Shown here: positions 54,821 to 64,000 of the stretch, piece by piece | Numbering within the stretch: position 1 is the first letter of the stretch | Layout of the letters: each line of letters opens with the position of its first letter | DNA from: Ascochyta rabiei | Lineage: Eukaryota; Ascomycota; Dothideomycetes; Pleosporales; Didymellaceae | NCBI RefSeq assembly: GCF_004011695.2 | Contig: NC_082407.1 | Location: 2,232,001-2,296,000 of the forward strand | Length of the DNA stretch: 64,000 bases | Direction of reading: 5' to 3' | Notes under the pieces: model-generated | Database searches by the model: none | Told to the model about the DNA's origin: nothing | The model's input: only the letters and a program-made list of their open reading frames with translations | Made by a program: the position numbers and the translations under genes

Positions 54821-57679
54821 ATGGAGAGTGCGTCGAAGCGCAAGGCGGGCAACGCTGCACTGAGCCCGGGCGAGGCTCGGCCTGCAAAGCGACAGAAAGC
54901 GCCGGTACGTGCACGCCCCTATGGTGCGCGATCGTGATGGCTGCATCGTCGGCGATGTGTGGGAGAGGTGCAAGCTGTGTTTGGCGTGACGCGGGATGCG
55001 CACTTGGACGTGGGCGCGACGCTCCCGTCTGGGGTCGACCGACCTACGGCCAACACTTCACACCACCGAGTGGCCGCCGCGCGAACATCAGACACCGTCG
55101 CGATGCATCCAAATGCAGAGAGCCTAGCACATGCGAGCAATGATAGAATCCCTGCTAACCATGCCCTCCGCGCATGCAGAGCGCCGGCGGAGAGACAGCC
55201 GAATCGACTACGGACATGGGCTTGAAGTTCCTAGACAGCTTGAAGCAGGCCAAAGACAAGACGTACGTGCACTTGGGAGCATCCTGGTAGTGAGGCAAGA
55301 GCAAGGCTAACACTGCACAGCGGACGACCGATTGCAGTGCATTTCATGACACTCCCAGACAAGGCGAGTGACTCCATTTCCCCACGCTGCCACACCACGC
55401 TGACGGCACATACATAGAACGACCTACCAGACTACTACGAATTCACAAAGCTACCACTCGCATTAGACACCATCGAGGTATGTCCATGGCCTCTTCTGTT
55501 GTTGGAGCATGTTTATGGATATCCACTGCGCGAACGACCTACACAGCCATCTATCTGGCTTACACAGGCGCCAGTCGAACAGTCGCAGTAGCAGCAACAA
55601 CAATCCTCATCATGAACAATCCAGGGTGTCACTCTAACTTCAGATCAGGGCAAACTCACAAACGGCGAATACACATCTCTCGCCCAGGTCGAGAGCGACT
55701 GCAAGCGCCTCGTCAACAACGCAAAGGCGTACAACGATAAGAAGTCCATCATCTACGAGGACGCCGAGCGACTCCGCAAGACCGCATCAAATTGGATGGT
55801 CAAGCACAACCCTGCGTACCGAGACGGTAGCTATGTTGCAGTCGCTACACCCATCCCAGGCGAGGAACATGCGCCGCCTGGGAGACCAACTCCACGTATT
55901 GCGTCTACCCCAAGAGCTGCAGCCACACCTACACCTGTATCTACAATAGCTACCGAACGGCCTCGGCGCGCTGCGGCACTGGCACAGCCAGAGACACCCG
56001 TTCCTTCGAAGCTGAGACAGTCGGCCTCTGCTGCGCCAGAGCCGAGATCATCCACTACACGAGGAGCTTCCAACCTGTCATTCCAGCATGCTCAGGAGCA
56101 GATCATTCAAGAAGTCATCGACCACACAGATCCAGGGTACAGTACCCATCGCGCTCACGTAGGTGTTATGCTAACTTGCTTCCAGTGGTGATTTGAACAT
56201 TTTCCAGCCTTTTGTAAACCTTCCCACTCGTGCGTTGAAGGACTATTACCAATTGATTAAAGACCCCATGTCCCTTTCGGCCATTAAGAAGAAGGTTCAA
56301 GGTGTAGTCGGTCGCGATGCACCTACCGGACATACTCTGTTTAAGAGCTGGGATGCCTTTGAAAACGCCATGAGTCTCGTTTGGAAAAACGCACGCATCT
56401 ATAATGAAGATGGAAGTGAGCTATACAACCTTTCGCTCGAATTAGAGGTATGTAGATCGCAGGGAACACATTGAGTTGCAGCTGACTTGACCAGGAAATC
56501 TTCAACAAGAAGCTCGCTGCAATGAAGGCCAAAGTTGACGAACCACCGCAGCCGAAGCTCAAGCTCAACATGTCTGGTGCTGCGCCAACACCGGCGCCTA
56601 AGCAGCAACTCAAGCTGAAGCTCAGGCAAAGTCCAGGATCGGGGTCAAACACGCCAGCTACACGTGACTCAGCTACGCCTGGTGTCATAGTAGACAATGA
56701 GGCGCTTCTAAGGCAACAAAGACATGTCAATGATAGCATGGGCGGCCGACGGTCACGTCCCTCTGACATTGCCACTACGCCAGTAGCGTCAAATCCGTTC
56801 TCCGGAGCGAGAGGGTCTTCTGCTAACGTCGTTCCTATTCCCGTTGCACAGATAAAGACCGCTGGCTCTCCATCAGCGGCGAATGGTGTGAAGCAGGATG
56901 TGCAGTCACCGGCGTTGAGCGCAATCAGGCCTGGTAGCAACGCACCAGATTCGCAACGACCAAGTATCACTGCTCAAACACCACTACCAGTCATGGCACC
57001 ACCACATTCAATATCGCGTCCAACGAGCGGCAGCCCACATCCCAACGGCCTCTACAGCCAGCAAAACGGCTTATCCACTCCCAGTTTCCAGCCACCAACC
57101 CACTACGTACCGCCATCTATCCCTCGCACCGACGTCTTCCGCAAAATGCCTCTTAAGAGTAAGCTTTCATCCAATTCCCATTGTTTCATCGACTAACTCG
57201 TCCTAGGCATTAGCGAAGCCCTCATCCCCCGCCTGACTCTCAACACGCACCCTGCACTCAACCTCCCACACCCCTGGACCATGACCATCCCCGCGAGCAA
57301 GACCAAAACACATCACAGTGCCACCGTTGTCGTCTCACCCACACATTCTTATCTCCAAATCACACCCAAAGTCCCTATTGCTGTAACAAATCGCCTCTAT
57401 CGCCTCTTCGTATTGGTAAATGGTAACAAAACCTTTGAAGTGAACCGCATCCCTGTCACTGCAGGCATCAACGGTGGCGCAGAGGGTGCCGGATTCGAAG
57501 GAGGGAAGAAGAAAGGCGAGCCAGTGTTTGAGGCGAAATTAATAGGCGGCGTCAATAGGATCGAGGTGGAAATCGTTGCCGAAAAGGAAGAAAACGACGG
57601 GGAGACTGTGAGTGGGAAGGATGCGGTTGAGATTGAGAAGTGCACAGTGTTTTTGAATTTGGCGAGGCAGGGATACTAG
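54821..57679 (+). CDS. RSC4: RSC4-like tandem-bromodomain subunit of the RSC chromatin remodeller
   Basis: Eight exons, 54821-54904, 55180-55262, 55321-55363, 55418-55477, 55649-56136, 56186-56447, 56495-57158 and 57207-57679; product 718 aa, phases consistent. Bromodomain 1 spans about 40-140 (KNDLPDYYEFTKLPLALDTI, LVNNAKAYNDKKSIIYEDAE), bromodomain 2 about 245-345 (LPTRALKDYYQLIKDPMSLS, SLVWKNARIYNEDGSELYNL). Yeast Rsc4 binds acetylated histone H3 through such a pair. A Pro/Ser/Gln-rich linker follows, then a C-terminal beta-rich domain (about 560-718). Intron 3 (55364-55417) starts GC rather than GT; introns 1 and 4 are long (275 and 171 bp). Intron 4 uses the second of two close CAG sites. 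Confidence 0.88.
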
Positions 57680-58422
57680 GAGTATCATGTGAAGGGAACA
57701 AATTCTTATGGCTGTCCTATAGGATAAAGTCGCCGTAGGTTTGCGGTGTCTTGAGGTGTTTGGGTGCATTGGGGATTGCCGGAGCATACGGTACGCTACT
57801 AGCATGGTCTGACATGGGAGGCTATAATCTCTTTTTCTTCAACTTCTTTCTTTCCTTCGGGATTTAGGTTACCTCAAGGTCTCTTGATCGTGGTATGGGC
57901 ATAGTAGTATCAGACTTGCATTGCACATTATTAACACTAGACATGTACGTATTCCCATGGCTAAGAGGATGGATCGGAACTTTGATAGGATGAGATTGCC
58001 CTGTTGTCCGTCTCCCATTCCTGCTTTGCCAGCACCACTACCCCTTAAGCGCCTCGGTGACTTGTTTTTTTTGGAGCGGGCCGAGTACAGCGCATCACCG
58101 TTCAGAACAATTCGCTTCTAAGACAGAAGCCCCGCACTTTCAGCGTTTTTGTTGATGGTCACAACATAGTCGGGGCTAGTCGGCTTCTCGCACACCACGA
58201 TCGCCGGGTGCAGAGCTGACCATCACCCGCTTTGTGAGCAATCTCACTGCATAGAAACATGCACCAACGGAACTCTCCACCTTAGCCTGGTGAGCGTTAT
58301 TAGAAGCTTGAGTAGAAAGGTATGCTGTGGTGCCTCGTTTGCGGCATTCGTGGTGTCAGATGCCTTCATTTCGCCTTCCTTTATTCTTGCTCAAGCGTTG
58401 AAGCATTGAAAACATAACCAAA
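57680..58422. other. Gene-free spacer
   Basis: 743 bp between RSC4 and the first member of the tandem pair. A short ORF at 57921-58121 is unsupported. Confidence 0.55.
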
Positions 58423-59334
58423 ATGATGGGTGACAGTATCGAAATCACCGATCGTGTTGCGGCTGCGCAACCGGGCATTATGATAGTAAGGCCCAGTCTA
58501 CACAAGCAAACCACGGAGAACGCTGCAATATTCAAGAGATGGACGATCATGCATTTTCGCGACCTGCTCAATCTCGCCCCTGAATCTCCAGGTTCCAAAG
58601 GCATATTTCAAACCTTACGCTATAGAAGCACCACAGGCGAACTACTCTACACCATCCACGCCGACGACATCTCTATCTGGAAGACCCCTGCATACTACGC
58701 TATCAGCAGGCGCTTGGATCTCGAAAACACTCGCAAAATTGAGGAAGGCGAACAGGCTGTTCTGTCCAATTCCAAATAGCTTGGCGATGAGCCGATGGTA
58801 TGGCACCTCGTCAACGCAGAATTCGGCATCTTCTCAGAACAATCAATTTCAGGTCCTGGGCGAGACGCAGACCAGCCCATTCCTGTTTTTTTGCTTTCCG
58901 GGAAGGGTTCTCAGCCTTCTGCGCCGGCTTGTCTCCTTGTTACTCTCACCTATACTTCCATCGAGGATGATATGGAGGATGAGACGCAAGAGCCACCCGA
59001 AAGGCTGACAAAAATGCAAACTGAGACTCTCACTTACTTTTCCGCCGGCAATTCTTCCTTTGATGGTAAAGTTTTTACAAGCATTTACCGCCATGTTCCG
59101 TCTGGACAGCCCGATATGCATCCTACCATTGCAGAAGGGGCGCATGGAAATGGACAGTGGGTTATTTGTGTGATGGTCGAAGAGGAGGTCAGTGAAGCGA
59201 GAGGGATAGAGCTGAAAGCTGGTTTGGAGGACAAGATGGACGAGGAGAGGCGGAGGGAGCAAAATGAGGGGAAGGGGACGGCGCAATGGGAACTCCGGAT
59301 CGGAATTTGGAGAGGAGAAACTTTCATGGGTTAG
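58423..59334 (+). pseudogene. First member of a tandem pair: uncharacterised alpha/beta-barrel-like protein, with in-frame TAG
   Basis: One frame runs from ATG at 58423 (second ATG 58426) to the stop at 59334, broken by TAG at 58777-58779. The two halves align along their whole length with the gene at 59683: QPGIMIVRPSLHKQTTENAA / RPGIAIVMPKLQKDTQENRA; RRLDLENTRKIEEGEQAVL / HRLDLENTRALEEGEEAVL; FTSIYRHVPSGQPDMHPTIA / YSTLYRHAPYAKPEAIPKLA; LRIGIWRGETFMG / VKIGVWRGDIFMSG. CAG to TAG is a likely origin, a CpA to TpA change. The first half resembles EthD-like dimeric alpha/beta-barrel folds, but weakly. Unlike its partner it needs no intron. As it stands a 118-residue product would result. Confidence 0.72.
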
Positions 59335-59682
59335 GGTCGATTTAGTGAATGGCGGTAAATGGCGTTCTGCATCAATAACGAATATCAACGAAATTTTCCA
59401 ATCCTCGATCTGGTCTAAGGCCTGATTAGACGCAATCAACAAGGGCAAGTATCTGGACTTCGGTTTAGTCCTTGTCCTGCCGTGAAACATCCCACTGTAG
59501 CAACGAGCATGACTGCATAATGCAACCTATACCGGAACTCCACCTCTTACCCCGCTGCAGGCTTACTGTGCTCTGCGGACTCACGCCATACAACAATAAA
59601 TTACTTCCATTCCAATATAAAACAAGGCTAGACTCTCAAAATACCACATCTACACTTAACAACAGCACCTCACATTGACAAC
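59335..59682. other. Spacer between the tandem paralogs
   Basis: 348 bp holding the presumed promoter of the second paralog, including a TATA box at 59616-59622. Confidence 0.55.
59616..59622 (+). promoter_or_regulatory. TATA box of the second paralog
   Basis: TATAAAA lies 61-67 bp upstream of the ATG at 59683, a plausible core promoter element. Confidence 0.6.
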
Positions 59683-60626
59683 ATGGGCGACATCCACGAA
59701 TCGACCACAGCTAAGCGTCCCGGCATTGCAATCGTGATGCCAAAATTGCAAAAAGACACGCAGGAGAACAGAGCTCTCTTCAGGCGATGGACAAAGCTGC
59801 ACACGCGCGACATCCTTTCCCTCCCCAAGGACAAAGACTTGGGTGGAGTATCGATGGTACTGCGTTACACTCGCACAGATGAAGATGGTGGGGAAGAGTA
59901 CTTCCTCACCAACCACCTGGACGACGTTCGGCTCCTTGGATCGACGCCGTTCCAGAAGCTGCCACACCGTCTGGACCTAGAGAACACACGGGCGTTGGAG
60001 GAGGGCGAGGAAGCTGTGCTTGGACCTGGAGATCCTAGGGTTGGGACAGATCCAACGGTGCTCAGCATTGCTGCGCCTGTGGCTGGTGTTTTCGAGGAGC
60101 ACACGGACAGTGAGTTGACCACCCATTCAGACAGCCAATAACACAGAACATTGAATTCTTTTGAACAGTTCACGCGACGAAAGTTGAGCACGAATCATAC
60201 CAATGCATTCCTGCGGATGTCGTCATGCAATCGCAGGCACAGGATTGTGAGCTCGTCACGCTGACCATATCTTCTACTACTCCAATCTCCACGTCCGCAC
60301 AGATCGTGCAGAAACTCCAGGCTTCTCTGGTTTCCTTCCTTGCTACTATATCCCACCGATCAATCTACTCAACTCTGTATCGCCATGCTCCATATGCGAA
60401 ACCCGAGGCGATTCCAAAGCTGGCAGACGGTCAGCATGGCAACGGAGATTGGGTTGTCTGCGCATTTGTTGGAGGGGACGCAGACAAGGAGTTGTTGGAA
60501 GCCGGATTGGAGGGCTTGGAAGGGCAGGTGGGAGAATGGAAGAAGAGAGTGAGAATCGAGGGCAGCCTGGAGGGGTTGGAGGTCAAGATTGGGGTGTGGA
60601 GGGGTGACATCTTCATGTCTGGATGA
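59683..60626 (+). CDS. Second member of the tandem pair: uncharacterised alpha/beta-barrel-like protein
   Basis: Exons 59683-60109 and 60169-60626 (59-bp intron, GTGAGT donor, GAACAG acceptor; junction EHTD-IHATKVEHESYQC), product 294 aa. Two regions are shared with the upstream paralog: an N-terminal block (RPGIAIVMPKLQKDTQENRA to HRLDLENTRALEEGEE) and a C-terminal block ending in VKIGVWRGDIFMSG. The N-terminal part, with a short strand, a helix containing RRWTKLHTRDIL and a Leu-Arg-Tyr strand, resembles EthD-type ferredoxin-like barrels, but the family is not firmly recognised. No signal peptide. This copy is intact. Confidence 0.75.
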
Positions 60627-60658
60627 AATGAATACTGAGATTGATGCCATATGTCTCT

Positions 60659-60907
60659 TTAGCTCGAAGGCGGACTTCTCAGTCCTGGTTTGCTGCTCTT
60701 GTCACCTGTCGCTCCGCTCTTCTGCATCGCGATGACACCAGCTGTCTGAAGCTGCTCGTGGCGTCACTGCTCCTCTTTCTGATATTGCCATATGCGTCTC
60801 TCTAGCTCTTGATGTGTCGTATTCTGCGGTGTAGGGGCTGCTGGTGACGTGAAGGGAAGCTCTTTGGATTGGTGACCTTCCTGGTATCCGCCAGGGTTGG
60901 CGGCCAT
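60659..60907 (-). pseudogene. Possible small gene relic with one TGA
   Basis: From ATG at 60907 a frame encodes MAANPGGYQEGHQSKELPFT onward for 50 residues to TGA at 60757-60755. It then continues in the same frame with RHEQLQTAGVIAMQKSGATG to TAA at 60661-60659. The composition looks like a real hydrophilic protein on both sides of the stop; CGA to TGA would explain it. No family recognised. Weak evidence; it could be chance. Confidence 0.35.
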
Positions 60908-63597
60908 GGATGATGCACTGTCCTTGCGATCTACGCTTTCCGGACAAGTTCTGAGTTGCTTTCCTGTAGTATCGTTCTCAGTAATTGGGAGTGCCGTGAT
61001 GTGTCTACTTTTGTCGGCTTCTGAAGTTTTTCTCTTGCCGAGGACACCTCTTAGAAGTTATTTGGATTGAGTTATTCCCCTCTTCAGGCGGTTTTGAGAG
61101 TTTCCATCGCCTGGCATAGTCATTTATTTGTAGTTGCAGTTGTTTAGGTGGTTGAGGTGATCTCCGTACATGATATCTATATCAGCAGCGTTTGTTGGGT
61201 GCCTCACATGATGGGAGACAAGTAAATCTAGCGCGGTTCGCTGGCTGCTACTGACAACAAGGCCATTGAGTGGACTTAGATGATTTTACATGGCACAGCG
61301 GTTGCTGACTAAATGATTAAAGGCGCGTGGGGATTGGTGGCCCTATTTGCAACATGTTACGATGTGATGACGATGTGCTCAACGGAAGGCAATCAATGAA
61401 GCGCGACGGACGCTGAGTATGTTGTAGCATTACGTAAATGCAAACCCTGGATATCTTCATCATTTGACTCATACTCACAGCATGTGGGTAAGCGTTTGAA
61501 AGTTGTGAGCGAAGCATATCTGGCACGCAACCAATGCTCTTCCAAGAGGCACCACCGAGTCTGTCCGTTACATGACGCCGTACGTTCCCTGATAATATTG
61601 CAGCATGGCAGCTCACACTACATACATTTGACTTGTAAATGACAATGAATGACATGATCCATATCGTATTTTTTAATCACTGGCAACTTGCCACTCATTC
61701 GATACCCAGCCAGTCGGTAGGGAGCTACTAATCCGATTATGCGGTTCAGCTCTGGGCATTGGTGAACATCTGCGCAGAACTAGCAATCTGCTGATAGACC
61801 CTGGGTTGATCAGAACTGAATCACGGCGGTGCTTGATGGCAGTGTTCAAGGTAATAATATCGTGAAGTTCTCGAGCGCAAAGTCAATCGCGGCAGCTTTG
61901 GCTTGCGGCCGTCAACTCCGTGCAAAGTCACAAGTTGGTGGCAAGACCTGGCGATCTATGAATGAACCAAGGTTTGGGACCTAGTTAGCGTTGGCGGTTG
62001 TTAACGCGAGTGTAGCGTATACTCGCGATACTGTGGAAGTAAAAGTGGGCCATGCGATGGTCGAGAATGCTATGCAAGAGCCGTTGCATTTTTGGTAACC
62101 ACGTGAGAAGCTCACTTAGGTTTTCGAGACATTGCTGGTAAGAAGATTCGCGAGCCTAGGTAAGCTTGCAGGAGCCGCCTTTATTCGCAGGACTTACTAA
62201 GGGCCAAGCATCAGTAATCGGGACGCAGCCTTGGCAACTGCAAGCCATGTATTGGAAATAGGCGAGCCAATGACTTGAAGCGAGTGCATTCGGAAAAAAG
62301 GACTCATGGGACTCGCAACCGATGCAAAAGCCGATGTGGCAGAAGATGTGATTGTGGCAGAAGATGGAGTATGAGGAATATCTCACAACACCTTGATTTC
62401 AGACGCTATCGGTACATCTAAAGCCTCCTGTGCGCAATTGAATTTTCATGTATGCATGGCAATCATGAAATGGAGTCTCGGCTAGTGATTGGAACATGAT
62501 CAGATGAATACCCGAATTCTGCTTTGCCATTCGGTTTTGCGTGCGGCATTGCCGACACGCCCTGCGCATAAGGATCAAGCAGGCAGCGGACAGGTCGATA
62601 GCTAAGCGAGAGGCGTCGAGTACCGGCAGCTGATCCAAGCATGCTCCCCTGGGTAGACTCCAAACAGTACGGGAGAAGTTGCGGGCAACGTGATGCTAAA
62701 GAAGGCAGCCGGGGTCGTAAAGCGGCGATCTGGGGCTGAAGAGAAGTCAAGTAGGTACCTAGCATTGTGCATCTTGCAGGTCGCTCGCTTACCGGTACGC
62801 GTCGATATTCGGTCTAGCATCCGTGTTCTCGACCTCCGGCATAAGCTTTACTCGCATAACGTCTTACAGGTACATCAGCTTCTCGCTTGAGACTTTGGAC
62901 TTTTCTGGGTTGCTCAAGGCACGAGGCAGCCCCTAGACGCCTGAACGGTACCCGCCTGCTGTAATGGCACTTTTGCGGTAGATCAAGCATTTTCCAGCTG
63001 TGGCTGATCAGTCCTACTCGCAACGTAGGAACAGGGAAGCCTCGAACTCCTCCTTTGGTACAAGTCTTCGTTTGACATTGCTCTTTCTGGTCCTTCTTAG
63101 TGTTTCCTTCTCTCCAATTGACCAGCCTTGTATCTTGTCATTAGCTTGTTCTGTACTTCGCGTGGGGGAAAAAACGTGGCCAGGCTGGAAGTCAGAACAT
63201 TGGTAACAGCAAGAACCCGGTGGACTTTTCCTATTCGCGAGGAGGCACTCCAGCTTTCTGGGTCTACTCGAGGTGCATCTATGGGTGTATCGTCGACAAG
63301 ACAGACACTAACAAACGTGGCTTCTATGCTCGTCGATAACACGCGGAGGCTCTCGCTACGGACGCCGGCACGAGGCTTCCAAGAGCATAGCTATGGCGGA
63401 TTCGGATGGTCATATAGATTGGAGTGATCGAGAACACTCAGTATAGTGTAGTCGAGCGGCCTGAGGTCTGTTGTTGTGGAAGCTCAGTGGATATATAAAT
63501 CCACTGTGAGTTGCTCTACTCGTATCTTCATCAGCTCAAACATTCTCAGACTTGCTCATCAGCTTCGGAAACAGCTGTTGATCATTCACTCTTCATT
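60908..63597. other. Gene-free region
   Basis: 2.7 kb without any ORF that shows family features, on either strand. Composition is even and no tandem repeats stand out. The last 150 bp are the presumed promoter of the multicopper oxidase. Confidence 0.55.
63485..63506 (+). promoter_or_regulatory. TATA box inside an inverted repeat, upstream of the multicopper oxidase
   Basis: A perfect inverted repeat with 8-bp arms (CAGTGGAT and ATCCACTG) encloses ATATAA, so that TATATAAAT lies across the centre. It is about 92-113 bp upstream of the ATG at 63598, a normal TATA position in fungi. Confidence 0.6.
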
Positions 63598-64000
63598 ATG
63601 CGAACCTTCATTTTCTTGGGTATCACGGCCCTCTACTCCATACAAGTCTTCGCTGGCGACAGCGAGTGGCTGAGTCCTGAGTACAAGCAAATCTTCCAAA
63701 ACCCTCTACCCTTTCCTAAAAACAAGTCACCACTTTACACCTATACCAACGCGACCACGGGTAACTCCATCGATTACTATGAGATCGATGTCCAGCCATT
63801 CGAACAGCAGGTCTACCCTGGCTTAAAGCCTGCCAAACTGGTTGGCTATGACGGCACGTCTCCCGGTCCCACCTTCCGCATGGAGAAGGGAAGAGAGGCG
63901 GTTGTACGGTTCAAGAATCACGGTAGCATGGATCTCTCGGTCCATCTCCACGGTTCCTACAGTCGAGCACCTTTCGATGGTTGGGCTGAGGATGTGACCA
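63598..64000 (+). CDS. Multicopper oxidase, bilirubin-oxidase/CotA-like (5' part, runs off right edge)
   Basis: Open from ATG at 63598 to the window end (134 codons visible). A signal peptide (MRTFIFLGITALYSIQVFAG) is followed by a mature start DSEWLSPEYKQIFQNPLPFP. The first cupredoxin domain follows: YDGTSPGPTFRMEKGREAVV and then the copper-ligand motif VHLHGSYSRAPFDGWAED. The HLHG plus DGWAED form is typical of bilirubin-oxidase-like and CotA-like enzymes rather than laccases with HWHG. Such secreted enzymes oxidise phenols or bilirubin-type compounds with reduction of oxygen to water. The remaining copper sites lie outside the window. Confidence 0.85.
   Translation, partial: MRTFIFLGITALYSIQVFAGDSEWLSPEYKQIFQNPLPFPKNKSPLYTYTNATTGNSIDYYEIDVQPFEQQVYPGLKPAKLVGYDGTSPGPTFRMEKGREAVVRFKNHGSMDLSVHLHGSYSRAPFDGWAEDVT

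Overview
This window looks like nuclear DNA of a filamentous ascomycete, most likely a dothideomycete (the class is inference). Genes carry 46-80 bp GT-AG introns with CTAAC-type branch sites. The proteins are fungal forms of PTC7, PRP4, DSF2, TAF7, TAF3, CFT1, a lysosomal cobalamin transporter, a CaM kinase and RSC4. There is a Fot1/pogo transposon, and several decayed genes carry C:G to T:A nonsense changes, partly in the CpA context typical of RIP.

Layout. 1-3 kb: PTC7 (cut by the left edge) and PRP4, head to head across a GC-rich tandem repeat. 3-8.6 kb: minisatellites, a complete 1778-bp Fot1/pogo element (3965-5742) inserted beside an 11-bp repeat array, then gene-free DNA. 8.6-26.4 kb is a conserved block: a bZIP factor with a hydrophobic segment, a Sel1-repeat DSF2 protein, a five-finger CCCH protein (ZC3H3/Red5 type), TAF7 and TAF3 head to head, a small disordered protein, a C2H2-like transcription factor and a hypothetical protein. 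27.6-30.7 kb: a divergent Zn2Cys6 regulator and PAF-acetylhydrolase-like gene, each broken by an in-frame TGA. 31-37.8 kb: CFT1 and a LMBD1-type transporter, head to head. 38.7-46.4 kb: a secreted regulatory-P-domain protein, a 2EXR-like protein with a heavily decayed neighbour copy, and an MFS transporter. 47.7-57.7 kb: a secreted protein with a degenerate metalloprotease motif, a DUF1294 membrane protein, a small membrane protein, a CaM kinase and RSC4. 58.4-60.6 kb: a tandem pair of uncharacterised genes, the first with an in-frame TAG. 60.9-63.6 kb is gene-free. A bilirubin-oxidase-like multicopper oxidase begins at 63598 and runs off the right edge.

Several neighbours belong to gene expression (splicing, TFIID, 3'-end processing, RSC remodelling), but I see no single metabolic pathway or gene cluster. 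The most unusual signal is the set of genes or relics each interrupted by one or a few in-frame stops. It fits mild RIP, or another C-to-T process, acting on duplicated and dispensable DNA between intact housekeeping genes. Exon boundaries were set by hand from splice consensus and reading-frame continuity, without transcript data.
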